Shown in pieces: positions 1-8,762 of a DNA stretch of 64,000 bases (position 1 is its first letter; each line of letters begins with the position of its first letter). Under the pieces are notes generated by a model. It saw only the letters and a program-made list of their open reading frames with translations, did no database searches and was not told the origin of the DNA. The DNA comes from Phycisphaerae bacterium (GTDB lineage: Bacteria; Planctomycetota; Phycisphaerae; Phycisphaerales; Phycisphaeraceae): NCBI GenBank assembly GCA_030432595.1, contig JAUIGU010000016.1, positions 22,575 to 86,574 of the forward strand, read 5' to 3'. Position numbers and translations under genes: made by a program.

Positions 1-41
1 GTCTTGCGGCCGAGCGTCCGGCCGTACACGCGGTGTCTCAT
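1..41 (-). CDS. rplQ: 50S ribosomal protein L17 (N-terminal fragment)
   Basis: Only the first 13 codons lie in the window; they read MRHRVYGRTLGRK, the usual L17 N-terminus. The ATG has an AAAGGA ribosome-binding site a few bases upstream. L17 is the usual last gene of the alpha operon and follows rpoA here, as expected. The rest of the gene runs off the left edge. Confidence 0.85.
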   Translation of the reverse strand, partial: MRHRVYGRTLGRK

Positions 42-111
42 GATGGTTTCCTTTCTTGACGTGAACCGTGCCGAGAGACGTTGGCAGGGTTCGGCCACTC
101 GCCCCTGTGCG

Positions 112-134
112 CGCACCGCGTTGCGGTGCGGCTA
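112..134. repeat. Intergenic palindrome, TAGCCGCA type
   Basis: An 8-bp perfect stem (CGCACCGC, loop GTT, GCGGTGCG) is followed by GCTA. Read on the minus strand it starts TAGCCGCA, like the hairpins of the doublet at 18,268-18,335. It lies in the rplQ-rpoA spacer and probably belongs to the REP-like palindromes described in the findings. Confidence 0.6.
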
Positions 135-184
135 TCGAGGCGGCAATTCCCGCGACGCGCGGGTCGGGCAACGAAGGCCCGGAG

Positions 185-273
185 CGATTGATGAGTGATG
201 ATCTCTGATTGCTGATTGAAGGCATCCGCCTTCCGCATTCATCAATCATCTCTCATCAATCAGCAAATCCGAT
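185..273. repeat. Stop-anchored inverted word array (rpoA 3' side)
   Basis: Two arms of about 34 bases, each made of short degenerate words (GATTGATGA, GATTGCTGATTG), face each other across a small core (GAAGG..CCTTC). The arm next to rpoA starts directly at the rpoA stop codon (TGA then ATCGGATTTGC in the gene sense). The arms are only partly complementary, so an RNA hairpin would be long and imperfect. Same design as the arrays near 1.4, 5.5, 11.2, 16.3 and 55.4 kb. Confidence 0.7.
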
Positions 274-1275
274 TCACGCTTCCTGCTGCAGTTCCGCGGG
301 CAGGTCCATGCCCAGTTCCAGGTTCAGGTCGGCGAGCTTGCGCTTCACCTCACGGAGGCTGGTCTTGCCGAAGCTGCGGACCTTGAGCAGGTCGGCCTCG
401 GTCAGGCTGACCAGGTCGGAGACCGTCATCAGCTTGGCAGACTCGAGGCAGTTGCTCGCCCGCACGGACAGGTCCAGCTCGGACATGGGCATCTGCAGCT
501 TGCGGATCAGTTCCTCGTCGACCTTCGCGGCGGCGGCGGCGTCTTCCGAGGCGACCTCGCTGCCCAGCTCGAAGTACTGCACGAACGGGTTGAGGTGCTT
601 GCGGAGGATCTTCGCGGCCTCGACCACGGCCATCTCGGGCGAGACCGTGCCGTTGGTCCAGACCTCGAGGGTCAGCTTGTCGTAGTTGGTCTTCTGACCG
701 ACGCGGGTGTTCTCGACCTTGTAGCGGACGCGGGTGACCGGCGAGAAGATCGCGTCGACGGGGATGAGGCCGACCTCCTGCTCGGCGTTGGCGTCGTACT
801 GCTCGGAGGCAGGGACGTAGCCACGGCCCTTCTCGACGACGAACTCCATGTCGAAGTCGACCTGTTTGGTCAGCGTCGCGAGGACGAGGTCCTTGTTGTG
901 GATGGTCACGGACGTGTCGGCCTCGATCAGGTCGCACGACACCTCGCCCGGGCCCTCGGCCTGGAGGCGCATGGGCTTGGACTCCTCGCTCTCGAGCGAG
1001 ACGACCATGGACTTGACCTTGAGGATGATGTCGGTGACGTCTTCCATCACGCCCTCGAGGGACGTGAACTCGTGGGGCGCGCCCTTGATCTTGACGCCGG
1101 TGACGGCGGCGCCTTCGAGCGAGGAAAGCAGGATACGGCGCAGCGCGTTGCCGACCGTCGTGCCGAAGCCGCGCTCGAAGGGTTCGCAGGAGAATTTGCC
1201 GTAGGTGTCGGTGGCCGTCTCTTGGTCGATGACGACGCGGTGGGGAAGTTCGAGGCCACGCCAGCGGATACGCAT
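274..1275 (-). CDS. rpoA: DNA-directed RNA polymerase subunit alpha
   Basis: 333 residues, normal length. The N-terminal dimerisation domain starts MRIRWRGLELPHRV and covers about residues 1-235; the C-terminal domain carries the conserved LSVRASNCLESAK and VRSFGKTSLREVK helices that contact DNA and activators. Upstream in-frame codons exist, but this ATG follows AAAGGAACC and begins at the conserved start. It lies between rpsK and rplQ as in other alpha operons, except that rpsD is missing from its usual place before rpoA. Confidence 0.97.
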   Translation of the reverse strand: MRIRWRGLELPHRVVIDQETATDTYGKFSCEPFERGFGTTVGNALRRILLSSLEGAAVTGVKIKGAPHEFTSLEGVMEDVTDIILKVKSMVVSLESEESKPMRLQAEGPGEVSCDLIEADTSVTIHNKDLVLATLTKQVDFDMEFVVEKGRGYVPASEQYDANAEQEVGLIPVDAIFSPVTRVRYKVENTRVGQKTNYDKLTLEVWTNGTVSPEMAVVEAAKILRKHLNPFVQYFELGSEVASEDAAAAAKVDEELIRKLQMPMSELDLSVRASNCLESAKLMTVSDLVSLTEADLLKVRSFGKTSLREVKRKLADLNLELGMDLPAELQQEA

Positions 1276-1389
1276 GGTGAGGGTTCCTTTGTTGCCGCGG
1301 TTCCGGGGGAGGAAAGGCCGGGATTCACGCTCTTGACTCGGCGGCGCGGCACCGTCGAGCGTGGCTTCTGTTCCCGGCCAAGGGGTAGC

Positions 1390-1480
1390 TATTTCAGATT
1401 GCAGATTTGAGATTTCAGATTTGAAGAAACGGCAGGGTTCAGACAATCTGAAATCTGCAATCTCCGATCTGAAATCGATT
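1390..1480. repeat. Stop-anchored inverted word array (rpsK 3' side)
   Basis: The left arm is built from GATTTCAGATTGCAGATTT-like words and the right arm from the complementary CTGAAATCTGCAATCT words, separated by an 18-base core. In the gene sense the array begins at the rpsK stop codon (TGA then ATCGATTTC). It fills much of the rpsK-rpoA spacer; no promoter was recognised there. Confidence 0.75.
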
Positions 1481-1857
1481 CACACGCGGCGCTTCTTGGG
1501 CGGGCGGCATCCGTTGTGGGGGATGGGCGTGTGGTCTTCGATGGCGGTGATCTTCAGGCCGGCGGCCTGGAGGGCGGTGACGGCGGACTCGCGGCCCGAG
1601 CCGGCGCCGCGGACGCGGACCTCGAGCTCGGCCATGCCGAACTTCTTGGCCTTCTGGCCGGCCTCTTCGGCGGCGCGGGTGGCGGCGAAGGGCGTGCTCT
1701 TGCGCGAGCCCTTGAAGCCGATCTGCCCGGCCGAGCTCTGGCAGAGCGTCTCGCCGTTGACGTCGGTGATGGTGATGAGGGTGTTGTTGAACGTCGCCTT
1801 GACGTGGGCGATGCCACGGCTGACGTTCTTGCGGACCTTGCGTTGCTTCTTGGCCAT
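1480..1857 (-). CDS. rpsK: 30S ribosomal protein S11
   Basis: 125 residues, typical for S11, which forms part of the platform near the mRNA exit. Conserved motifs include [12 protein letters not shown] near residue 21, [13 protein letters not shown], and the basic C-terminus [11 protein letters not shown]. It follows rpsM in the alpha-operon part of the cluster, about 157 bases downstream. Confidence 0.97.
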   Translation of the reverse strand: MAKKQRKVRKNVSRGIAHVKATFNNTLITITDVNGETLCQSSAGQIGFKGSRKSTPFAATRAAEEAGQKAKKFGMAELEVRVRGAGSGRESAVTALQAAGLKITAIEDHTPIPHNGCRPPKKRRV

Positions 1858-1941
1858 GGTGGTTTCCTGAAGTTGAGCACCGCCGTGATACCGGCGGCTT
1901 GCTTCGGGGGTGTGGGGGTTCGTTAACGGTCTGAGTTGGAG

Positions 1942-1968
1942 AAACGCGATGAATCGCGTCGTTTCGTG
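1942..1968. repeat. CGCGATGAATCGCG intergenic repeat, copy 1
   Basis: Core ACGCGAT-GA-ATCGCGT in the rpsK-rpsM spacer, followed by CGTTTCGT. In the sense of the r-protein transcript it is a CGCGA/TCGCG stem with a TTCA loop followed by TTTC. Copies at 2,488, 8,763 and 15,748 are almost identical. Copies 1 and 2 also share a further 40 or so bases on the right (GATCG.ACGCT..GCGT.CAGTGCCG). A separate small palindrome (CCGCCG/CGGCGG) lies at 1,880-1,897. Confidence 0.75.
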
Positions 1969-2014
1969 ATCGCGGTGCGATCGGACGCTGGCGCGTCCAG
2001 TGCCGGCTGCGCCG

Positions 2015-2398
2015 TCACTTCATGCCCTTGACGCCCTTCTTGCCGGCGACGGTCTTCTTGCGGCCCTTGCGGGTGCGGGCGTTGGTCTGGGTGCGCTGGC
2101 CGCGCGTGGGCAGGCCGCGGCGGTGGCGGTCGCCGCGGTAGCTGCGGATGTCACGCAGGCGGGCGATGTTCTGCTGGACCTGGCGGCGCAGGGCGCCCTC
2201 GATCAGGTAGCCGCCTTCGAGGATGCCGGCGATCTGGGCGAGCTGGTCCTCGGTGAGCGTGTGGGCGCGGGCCTGGGGGTCCAGGTCGGCCTTCTTGCAG
2301 ATGTCCTCCGCGAACTTGGGGCCCACGCCGTAGATGTAGCGCAGGGCGATGCGGAGGGGTTTGTTGTCCGGGATTTCGGTGCCGACGATACGGGGCAT
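2015..2398 (-). CDS. rpsM: 30S ribosomal protein S13
   Basis: 127 residues. It starts [19 protein letters not shown], has the helix-two-turn-helix [17 protein letters not shown], and ends with the basic tail [17 protein letters not shown] that reaches toward the P site. It follows rpmJ, as in most bacteria. Confidence 0.97.
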   Translation of the reverse strand: MPRIVGTEIPDNKPLRIALRYIYGVGPKFAEDICKKADLDPQARAHTLTEDQLAQIAGILEGGYLIEGALRRQVQQNIARLRDIRSYRGDRHRRGLPTRGQRTQTNARTRKGRKKTVAGKKGVKGMK

Positions 2399-2487
2399 GG
2401 TGGGACCTCGGGGAAGTTGATGCGGTTCCGCTTTCCCTCACGTTGGGGGCGGGAACCTGGCTTCGGGGGACGGGGAGGGTTCGGGGG

Positions 2488-2514
2488 AAAACGCGATGAA
2501 TCGCGTCGTTTCGT
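2488..2514. repeat. CGCGATGAATCGCG intergenic repeat, copy 2
   Basis: Same core as copy 1 in the rpsM-rpmJ spacer. Homology with copy 1 continues rightward to about 2,555, so the repeat unit is longer than the hairpin alone. Confidence 0.75.
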
Positions 2515-2559
2515 CTTCGCGTTGTGATCGAACGCTTCGCGTTCAGTGCCGCGGTCGCG

Positions 2560-2715
2560 TCACTTCTTCACGCCGCGCTTGATCTTGGCCTTTCCTTGGC
2601 GGGCCTTGAACTTGGGGTTGGTCTTGCAGATGACGTAGATACGCCCGCGGCGGCGGACGACCTGGCAGTCTTCGGAGCGGGCCTTGAGGGTGCCGATGGA
2701 GCTGACGCACTTCAT
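2560..2715 (-). CDS. rpmJ: 50S ribosomal protein L36, type B
   Basis: A 51-residue gene starting [20 protein letters not shown] and continuing with [20 protein letters not shown] before a lysine-rich end. The spacing [16 protein letters not shown] and the FKARQ end match the B form of L36 (ykgO type), which lacks the C-x2-C...C...H zinc ribbon of the A form. The B form at the alpha-operon position, between infA and rpsM, is unusual compared with Escherichia coli. Confidence 0.93.
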   Translation of the reverse strand: MKCVSSIGTLKARSEDCQVVRRRGRIYVICKTNPKFKARQGKAKIKRGVKK

Positions 2716-2728
2716 GGTTGGTCTCGTG

Positions 2729-2765
2729 GGACCCGGACCTTTGCTTCGCTCGGGTCCGGCTTAAA
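2729..2765. repeat. Palindrome TTAAGCCGGACCCG family, copy 1
   Basis: Stem CCGGACC/GGTCCGG around a TTTGCTTCGCTCG loop, in the rpmJ-infA spacer. On the minus strand it reads TTAAGCCGGACCCGAGCGA. A close copy is in the rplN-rpsQ spacer at 10,181-10,215. Confidence 0.7.
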
Positions 2766-2787
2766 AAGGGTGAAATACTTCCGGGGG

Positions 2788-3003
2788 TCAGTGGCGGTAG
2801 GTGATGCGGCCCTTGGTCAGGTCGTAGGGGCTGATCTCGACGGCGACGCGGTCGCCCGGGAGGATGCGGATGTAGTGCTTGCGCATCCGGCCGGAGATGG
2901 TCGCGATGATCTCGTGGTCGTTCTCCAGCTTGACGCGGAACATCGCGCTGGGGAGCGACTCGGTGACCTCACCGTCGAATTGGAGCATGTCTTCTTTGGG
3001 CAT
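2788..3003 (-). CDS. infA: Translation initiation factor IF-1
   Basis: 71 residues, a single S1/OB fold: [20 protein letters not shown], then [20 protein letters not shown] and [19 protein letters not shown]. It binds the A site during initiation. It lies between map and rpmJ, its usual place in the spc-alpha junction. Confidence 0.97.
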   Translation of the reverse strand: MPKEDMLQFDGEVTESLPSAMFRVKLENDHEIIATISGRMRKHYIRILPGDRVAVEISPYDLTKGRITYRH

Positions 3004-3071
3004 CGATTCCTTTTGGGAATCCGGGGCTTCGCGTTGCTCAGCCCTCGGCTTGGTGGTTCAGGTTCCGGGGG

Positions 3072-3851
3072 TCAGTTGCCGTCGGTCAGGATTTCGCAGC
3101 CGTCGGCGGTGACGGCGAGGGTGTGTTCGTAGTGGGCCGAGGGTTGCCCGTCGAGCGTGACGACGGTCCATTTGTCGCTGAGGGTCCGGACATCCTTGGT
3201 GCCCAGGTTGCACATGGGTTCGACGGCCAGGGTCATGCCTTCGCGGAGGTGGATGTCGTGGCGGATGAGGTCGCGGTTGACGAAGTTGGGGACCTTGGGG
3301 TCCTGGTGCATGGTGTCGCCGATCCCGTGTCCGACGAAGTCGCGGACGACGCCGTAGCCCTTGGCTTCCGCGTAGTTCTGCATCAGGCGGGCGACCTGGC
3401 TCCACTTGCGGCCGGGCTTGATGTTCTCGATGGCGATCTGCAGGACGTGCTCGGTGTCTTCGCAGAGCTGGCGGGTCTTGGGGGCGACGTTGCCGACGAG
3501 GATGGTCGTCGCGGCGTCGCCGCACCAGCCGTCGAGTTGGACCCCGCAGTCGATGCCGACGATGTCGCCGTCCTTGAGGGCGTACCCGTTGGCGATGCCG
3601 TGGACCACCACGTCGTTGACCGAGATGCAGAGGCAGCCTGGGAAGCCCTCGCCGGGCTTGTAGGTCGGGTAGTGGCGGAACAGCCCGATGGCACCCTTTT
3701 CATCGATCAGTTGTTGCGCCGCGTCGTCGATCTCCTTGGTGGTGGTGCCGGGGGTGGCCATGTCCCGGCATAAGTCGTGTACCTGTTTGACGATGCGGCC
3801 GGCCGCGCGCATCTTCTTGATCTGGTCCCGCGTCTTGATCTTGATCGCCAT
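3072..3851 (-). CDS. map: Methionine aminopeptidase, type I
   Basis: 259 residues, typical type I size. It removes the initiator methionine from nascent proteins. The pita-bread metal ligands are visible: D101, D112, H175 (GHGIG), E211 (VEPM) and E242 (YEHT), with substrate-binding H84 (VVVHGIANG). The start is the ATG of MAIKIKTRDQIKKMR. It lies between secY and infA; adk, which often precedes map here, is missing. Confidence 0.96.
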   Translation of the reverse strand: MAIKIKTRDQIKKMRAAGRIVKQVHDLCRDMATPGTTTKEIDDAAQQLIDEKGAIGLFRHYPTYKPGEGFPGCLCISVNDVVVHGIANGYALKDGDIVGIDCGVQLDGWCGDAATTILVGNVAPKTRQLCEDTEHVLQIAIENIKPGRKWSQVARLMQNYAEAKGYGVVRDFVGHGIGDTMHQDPKVPNFVNRDLIRHDIHLREGMTLAVEPMCNLGTKDVRTLSDKWTVVTLDGQPSAHYEHTLAVTADGCEILTDGN

Positions 3852-4024
3852 GGCTGTGCCGTCCATCGGCCCGGAAGCCTCTTGGGGACTCCGAGCGTGG
3901 TCCGCTCAGCCGGACCGCGAATCATATCCAAGCCCCCCCGCCGCTGCAAACGCGGGGTCGGGTTTTGTCCGTCTCTGCGGCCGCACCCGCGCGGGTGTGG
4001 CTGTGGCCCCCCGTTCGATGCGCC

Positions 4025-5449
4025 TCAGGTGTGGCGGGCGCCGCGGATCTTGGGTCCGCCGCCGCCGCTGCCCCCGCCGCCCAGGAAGCCCTGGTAGTTC
4101 CGCATCATCAGCTGCGCCTCGATCCGCTGGACGAAGTCGAGCATCACGCTCACCGCGATCAGCAGGCCCGTGCCGCCCAGGAACTGCGTCACTAGGAACG
4201 GGATCTCGAACATGCCCGACACGATCGTGGGGATCACCGCGATGATCGCCAGGAACCCCGCCCCGACGTAGGTGATCCGCTCCATCACGGTTTCGAGGTA
4301 CTCGGCCGTGCGCGGCCCGGGACGCAGGCCCGGGATGAACGCGCCGTTGTTCCGCAACTGCTCGGCGACCTCGTTGGGCTGGAACTGCACCGTCGTCCAG
4401 AAGTACGCGAAGAAGTAGATCAGCCCGATGTAGATCAGTGCGTACAGGATGCCGGTCATGTTGGCGAACTGTTCCTGGAGCACCCCGAAGACGTAGATGA
4501 CGCCCGACAGGAACGTGCCCGGGTCCTCGATCGTGTTCATGTACGACCCGACCCAGTTGAACAGCAGCGACGGGAAGATCATCAGCGAACTGGCAAAGAT
4601 GATCGGCATGACGCCGCCGTGGTTCACCCGCAAGGGCAGGTAGGACTTCTGGCCGCCGTACACCTTGTTGCCCTTGGCGGTCTTGGCCTGCTGGATCGGG
4701 ATGCGGCGCTGGCCCTGGGTGATGATGATGGCGCCGGCAGTGACGATGATGAACGAGGCGAGCAGGAACAGCACCGTGTCCGGGCCGTACTGCCCGCCGC
4801 CGCGGACATCGAACCCGCCGGCGATGATGCCGATGGCGTTGGGGATCGACGCGATGATGCCCGCCGTGATGATCAGCGAGATGCCGTTGCCGATACCGTA
4901 CTTGTCGATCTGCTCGCCGAGCCACATCAGGAACACGGTGCCCGCCGTGAGCCCCAGGATGCCGCAGACCCAGAAGATCATGCTGCCGAAGCCGTGCAGG
5001 TAGTCGGCGTAGACCATGGGCTCGCTGCCCGAGGACATGAATCGCAGCCAGAACACCGCCTGGATGAGCGACAGGCCGACCGTGGCGTAACGCGTGTATT
5101 CCTGGATGCGTTGCCGGCCGGCGGGGCCTTCTTTCTGCAGCTTTTTCAGGCCTTCGCTGACGCTGGCGAGCAGTTGGAAGATGATCGCCGCGGAGATGTA
5201 CGGCATGATCCCCAGACCGAAAATCGTGCTCTGACCCAGCGAGCCGCCGGTGAAGATGCCGACGAAGGTGATGAGGTTGCCCACGCCCGAGCCCTGCGAG
5301 TTCTCCGCCCAAGACTGCAGCGCCGCCTGATCGACGCCGGGCAACGGGATGAACGACCCGATGCGGTAGATGCCCAGCATCGCGATGGTGAACAAGAGCT
5401 TATTGCGGAGCTCTTTGATCTTCCAGATGTTGAAGAAGGCCTGGAGCAT
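4025..5449 (-). CDS. secY: Protein translocase subunit SecY
   Basis: 474 residues with about ten hydrophobic membrane segments. It is the channel subunit of the SecYEG translocon. The start MLQAFFNIWKIKELRNKLLF is the conserved cytoplasmic N-terminus; IGSFIPLPGVD forms the plug-proximal segment, and the C-terminus is glycine-rich (GFLGGGGSGGGGPKIRG). It follows rplO, as in the spc operon. A longer in-frame extension would run into the word array upstream and is not used. Confidence 0.96.
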   Translation of the reverse strand: MLQAFFNIWKIKELRNKLLFTIAMLGIYRIGSFIPLPGVDQAALQSWAENSQGSGVGNLITFVGIFTGGSLGQSTIFGLGIMPYISAAIIFQLLASVSEGLKKLQKEGPAGRQRIQEYTRYATVGLSLIQAVFWLRFMSSGSEPMVYADYLHGFGSMIFWVCGILGLTAGTVFLMWLGEQIDKYGIGNGISLIITAGIIASIPNAIGIIAGGFDVRGGGQYGPDTVLFLLASFIIVTAGAIIITQGQRRIPIQQAKTAKGNKVYGGQKSYLPLRVNHGGVMPIIFASSLMIFPSLLFNWVGSYMNTIEDPGTFLSGVIYVFGVLQEQFANMTGILYALIYIGLIYFFAYFWTTVQFQPNEVAEQLRNNGAFIPGLRPGPRTAEYLETVMERITYVGAGFLAIIAVIPTIVSGMFEIPFLVTQFLGGTGLLIAVSVMLDFVQRIEAQLMMRNYQGFLGGGGSGGGGPKIRGARHT

Positions 5450-5456
5450 GAGTGGG

Positions 5457-5546
5457 TATTTCCGAATGCTGATTGCCGATTTCCGAATGTAACGGAACGC
5501 GGCGCGCTTCCGAGCGGTCTCCAATCGTCAATCGGCAATCCTCACT
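5457..5546. repeat. Stop-anchored inverted word array (rplO 3' side)
   Basis: Arms of GATTGCCGATTTCCGAATG words and CAATCGTCAATCGGCAATCC words flank a GC-rich core. In the gene sense it starts at the rplO stop (GCCGAGTGA then GGATTGCCGATTG). It fills the whole rplO-secY spacer, so the secY start lacks an obvious ribosome-binding site. Confidence 0.75.
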
Positions 5547-5985
5547 CGGCAACGGCCGCGCTGCCGCCGGCCTTCTCGATCTTTTCCTTCGCGCTGCCGG
5601 AGAACGCGGCGGCGGTGACGGTGAGCTTCTTGGACAGCTCGCCCGAGCCCAGGACCTTGACGTCGGACTTGGCCGAGCGGATCAGGCCCAGCTTGGCCAG
5701 CGCGTCGGCGTCGACGGTGGCGCCGTCGTCGAAGCGGGCGTCGAGGTCCTGAAGGTTGACGATCTCGAAGTGCTTCTTGAAGTAGGCGTTGGTAAAGCCG
5801 ACCTTGGGGAAGCGCTTGAAGAACGGGATGCGGCCGCCCTCGTGCGGGTTGGAGTTGCCCGAGCGCGAGCCGAAGCCCTTGTGGCCGCGGCCGGCGGTCT
5901 TACCCTTGCCCGAGCCGGGGCCCCGGCCGATGCGCTTGCGACGCTTGTGGGCGCCGACTTTCTCGGTGACTTCGTGGATCATCAT
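5542..5985 (-). CDS. rplO: 50S ribosomal protein L15
   Basis: 147 residues. The N-terminus has the RNA-binding basic stretch KRRKRIGRGPGSGKGKTAGR and then GHKGFGSRSG. The start may be either of two adjacent ATG codons. L15 directly follows rpsE: the 89-base gap is too small and shows no L30 (rpmD) coding sequence. Confidence 0.96.
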   Translation of the reverse strand: MMIHEVTEKVGAHKRRKRIGRGPGSGKGKTAGRGHKGFGSRSGNSNPHEGGRIPFFKRFPKVGFTNAYFKKHFEIVNLQDLDARFDDGATVDADALAKLGLIRSAKSDVKVLGSGELSKKLTVTAAAFSGSAKEKIEKAGGSAAVAE

Positions 5986-6074
5986 GGCGGTGTGCCTCGG
6001 GGGCGGCGTGGGGGGAGACGCCGACTTCAAAATAGGTGCGTGCGGGGTGCGTTCGCGGGAAAAACCCGCGGGGA

Positions 6075-6872
6075 TTACTCGGACTTGGGGGCTTCGCCGC
6101 CGCTGCCATCGCCGGCGGGCGCGGAACCTTCGCTCGTTGCGTCGGCCGGCGGGTCGGCCACGGCGGTGGCGCTGTCGCCGCCTTCGGCCGGCGCGTCGGC
6201 GGGCTTGCTGTCGCGACGGGCCTCGGGCTTGCCGCCCCGACCGCCGCCACCGCGACGACCGCCGCGCGACTTCTTCGCGGCTTCGTCCTTCTCGTTGGTC
6301 GGGGCCTTGGCCTTCTTGGTCGGGCCGGCGTCCTCGGCCTCGGTCATGTACCGCTTGTTGGCTTCGAGGACCTCGTCCACCACCGACTTCTCGATGGTCA
6401 CGCCGCGCAGCTCGGCGATCTGCTCGCGGGTGCGGAGCTGCTCGAGGGCGTCGAGCACGGCGCGGCAGAGGTTGATCTTGTTGGTCGAGCCGTACGCCTT
6501 GGTCAGGCAGTCCTTGATGCCGGCCATCTCGAGAACGGCGCGGACGGTGCCGCCGGCGATGACGCCCGTGCCGGGCGCCGCGGGGATGAGGCGGACGGAC
6601 GACGCACAGAACTTGCCCTGCACCTCGTGGGGGACGGTGCCGCCCAGCCGGTGGATGGCGATCATGTTCTTGCGGGCGTCTTTCTGGGCCTTCTCGATGC
6701 CGACCGGGACGCCACGGCCCTTGCCGTAGCCGATGCCGACCTTGCCGTCGCGGTCGCCGACGACCACGAGCGCGGCGAAGGACAGCCGCCGGCCGCCCTT
6801 GACCGTGGTCGAGGTGCGGTTGATGGCGACGGTGGTCGATTCGAGTTGGTTTCCGTCGAGGAGTTCAGGCAT
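6075..6872 (-). CDS. rpsE: 30S ribosomal protein S5 with long C-terminal extension
   Basis: 265 residues against the usual 165-175. Residues 1-170 are a normal S5 (VKGGRRLSFAALVVVGD; GKVGIGYGKGRGVP; NLCRAVLDALEQLRT). After about residue 175 comes a low-complexity tail: a lysine-rich linker, an RGGRRGGGGRGGK block, and about 50 residues rich in Ala, Asp, Glu, Gly and Pro. The tail probably extends from the solvent side of the small subunit. It is part of the spc operon, followed by rplO. Confidence 0.95.
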   Translation of the reverse strand: MPELLDGNQLESTTVAINRTSTTVKGGRRLSFAALVVVGDRDGKVGIGYGKGRGVPVGIEKAQKDARKNMIAIHRLGGTVPHEVQGKFCASSVRLIPAAPGTGVIAGGTVRAVLEMAGIKDCLTKAYGSTNKINLCRAVLDALEQLRTREQIAELRGVTIEKSVVDEVLEANKRYMTEAEDAGPTKKAKAPTNEKDEAAKKSRGGRRGGGGRGGKPEARRDSKPADAPAEGGDSATAVADPPADATSEGSAPAGDGSGGEAPKSE

Positions 6873-6887
6873 GGTGCAATCTCGTGT

Positions 6888-6942
6888 AATACCGCCGACG
6901 GCGTCGGCGAGAAACGGCGGACACCGTCCGCCGCTTTATTCA
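6888..6942. repeat. Palindrome doublet, AATAAAGC family
   Basis: Two hairpins in the rpsE-rplR spacer: CGCCGAC/GTCGGCG on the left, and CGGCGGAC, loop ACC, GTCCGCCG followed by CTTTATT on the right. On the minus strand the second begins AATAAAGCGGCGG, as do copies at 7,314 and 25,086, and the halves sit in inverted orientation like a REPIN. Confidence 0.7.
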
Positions 6943-6944
6943 GC

Positions 6945-7301
6945 TCAGAACTTCAGTCCGCCTTCACGGGCGGCGTCGGCGAGGGCTTTGACCCGGCCGT
7001 GGTACTTGAACCCGTTGCGGTCGAAGCAAACCGTTTCGATGCCGGCGGCCTTGGCCTTCTCGGCGATCGCGGTGCCGACCTGCTTGGCGGCGTCGATGTT
7101 GCCGCCCTTGCCGATCTTGCTCGACACCGTGCTGGCCGAGGCGAGCGTCTTGCCGTCGTGGTCGTTGACCACCTGGGCGTAGACGTGCTTGCTGCTGCGG
7201 AACACGGTCAGACGCGGCTGCTCGGCCGTGCCGTACAGGCGCTTGCGCAGCCCGATCTTGCGGCGGCGGCGGCGGAGGGTTTTGAGTTTGTTGGCTTCCA
7301 T
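6945..7301 (-). CDS. rplR: 50S ribosomal protein L18
   Basis: 118 residues; binds 5S r[23 protein letters not shown] is followed by [20 protein letters not shown] and ends [20 protein letters not shown]. The start chosen is the ATG before EANKLK. It sits between rplF and rpsE, as usual. Confidence 0.96.
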   Translation of the reverse strand: MEANKLKTLRRRRRKIGLRKRLYGTAEQPRLTVFRSSKHVYAQVVNDHDGKTLASASTVSSKIGKGGNIDAAKQVGTAIAEKAKAAGIETVCFDRNGFKYHGRVKALADAAREGGLKF

Positions 7302-7313
7302 GGGGAACCTCGG

Positions 7314-7346
7314 GGAGACGGCGGCCACCGGCCACCGCTTTATAGA
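7314..7346. repeat. Palindrome, AATAAAGC family
   Basis: Centre GGCC-ACC-GGCC in the rplR-rplF spacer. Minus strand reads TATAAAGCGGTGGCC, matching the copy at 25,088-25,110 except for single bases, including the GTCTC beyond the stem. Confidence 0.65.
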
Positions 7347-7352
7347 TGCGGG

Positions 7353-7892
7353 TTACTTCGCGAAGGCCTTGCCTTGCTTGCGGAGGATCTTCTCGTCGAT
7401 GTAGCGGATGCCCTTGCCGTTGTAGGGCTCGGGCTTGCGCTGGGCGCGGATGGCGGCGGCGGTCTGGCCGACGAGTTGCTTGTCGAAGCCCGACACCTTG
7501 ATGCGGACGCCGGCCACTTCGCAGGTCACGCCGTCGGGGATGGCGACGCTGCGGGTGTCCGCAAAACCAACCTTCAGGTCGATCTGCTTCGCACCCTTCA
7601 TCTGCGCGGTGTAGCCGACGCCGGCAACCTCGAGTTCCTTGACGTAGCCCTTGGTGACGCCCTCGACCATGTTGGCGATGAGCGAGCGGGTCAGGCCGTG
7701 CATTGCGCGGGCGGTCTTGCTGTCGTTCTTGCGGGTGACGACGACGGTGTCGTCTTCAAGCGCGACCTCGACCTCGGGGCGGTGCGAGAAGGTGAGCGTG
7801 CCGAGCTTGCCGGCCACCTGCACAGTGTTGCCGTTGAGGGTGACCTTGGCGCCGTCGGTGACGGGGACGGGTTTTTTGCCGATGCGGGACAT
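7353..7892 (-). CDS. rplF: 50S ribosomal protein L6
   Basis: 179 residues, two tandem L6 folds. Start MSRIGKKPVPVTDGAKVTL; the conserved C-terminal signature KPEPYNGKGIRYIDEKI is present. Binds 23S rRNA near the sarcin-ricin loop. The longer reading frame to the next upstream ATG reaches into the spacer and was trimmed to this canonical start. Confidence 0.97.
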   Translation of the reverse strand: MSRIGKKPVPVTDGAKVTLNGNTVQVAGKLGTLTFSHRPEVEVALEDDTVVVTRKNDSKTARAMHGLTRSLIANMVEGVTKGYVKELEVAGVGYTAQMKGAKQIDLKVGFADTRSVAIPDGVTCEVAGVRIKVSGFDKQLVGQTAAAIRAQRKPEPYNGKGIRYIDEKILRKQGKAFAK

Positions 7893-7966
7893 AGTGGCTG
7901 CTTTCAGGCGGGGCCTTAAATGGCAGGTTGGAAAATCAAGGAAAGCGGAGCGGAAACTTCCGGGGG

Positions 7967-8365
7967 TTACTCCACGGTGCAGAGCAGTTCGCCGCCGACG
8001 TTCTTCTCGCGGCACTGGCGGTCGGAAAGCACGCCCTGGGGCGTGGTGAGGATGGCGACGCCCAGGCCGGCCAGCGGGCGCGGCAGGTCCTTGACCTTGG
8101 TGTACACGCGGCAGCCGGGCTTGGACTCGCGGCGGAGGACGTGGAAGAGCTTCTCGCCGTTGGGGCCGTACTTCAGCGACACCTTGAGGACACCCTGCTT
8201 GCCGTCGTCGACGACCTCGTGGCCGTTGATGTAGCCCTCGTGCTGGAGCGCGTCGGCGATGCCGCGGCAGACCTTGGAGTTGCGGCAGTCGACGGTCTCC
8301 GCGCCGTTGCGGGCGGCGTTGCGGATCCGGGTGAGCATGTCGGCGATGGGGTCGCTGATGGCCAT
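7967..8365 (-). CDS. rpsH: 30S ribosomal protein S8
   Basis: 132 residues; starts MAISDPIADMLTRIRNAARN and ends GVLSDRQCREKNVGGELLC, both hallmarks of S8, a primary 16S rRNA binder that represses the spc operon in E. coli. Lies between rpsN and rplF. Confidence 0.97.
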   Translation of the reverse strand: MAISDPIADMLTRIRNAARNGAETVDCRNSKVCRGIADALQHEGYINGHEVVDDGKQGVLKVSLKYGPNGEKLFHVLRRESKPGCRVYTKVKDLPRPLAGLGVAILTTPQGVLSDRQCREKNVGGELLCTVE

Positions 8366-8468
8366 GTTCGTGTTCGCGTGGGGTTCGGGCGGCGTGTCGC
8401 CGCGGTGTTTCAGTCGGGACGGCGATCTCGTGACCGCCGGGGATGTCGGGATGGATACTTCCGGGGCG

Positions 8469-8738
8469 TTACCAGGAGGCCTTCTTCATGCCGGGGATCT
8501 TGCCCTCGAGCGCGAGCTCGCGGAGCATGATGCGGCTGATCTTGAACTTGCGGTAGACGCCGCGCGTCCGGCCGGTCAGAGCGCACATGTTGCGGAGGCG
8601 CGTCGGGCTTGCGTCGCGCGGGAGCTGCTGGAGCGCCGCGTAGTCGCCGGCCTTCTTGAGGGCGTGGCGCCGGTCGGCGTATTTGTCGACCGTCTTCTGG
8701 ATGCGGTCCATGCGGGTCTTGGTGGATTTGGAAGCCAT
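8469..8738 (-). CDS. rpsN: 30S ribosomal protein S14 (zinc-independent form)
   Basis: 89 residues with no C-x2-C pairs, so it is the long C-minus form of S14. Motifs: [20 protein letters not shown] and the conserved [20 protein letters not shown], ending GMKKASW. Positioned between rplE and rpsH. Confidence 0.96.
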   Translation of the reverse strand: MASKSTKTRMDRIQKTVDKYADRRHALKKAGDYAALQQLPRDASPTRLRNMCALTGRTRGVYRKFKISRIMLRELALEGKIPGMKKASW

Positions 8739-8762
8739 GGTGTTCTTTCGGGTGCGTCGGGG

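Noticed and set aside
5986..6074. A missing rpmD (L30) hidden in the rplO-rpsE gap
   Set aside because: The 89-base gap cannot hold the roughly 60-codon gene and shows no L30-like sequence.
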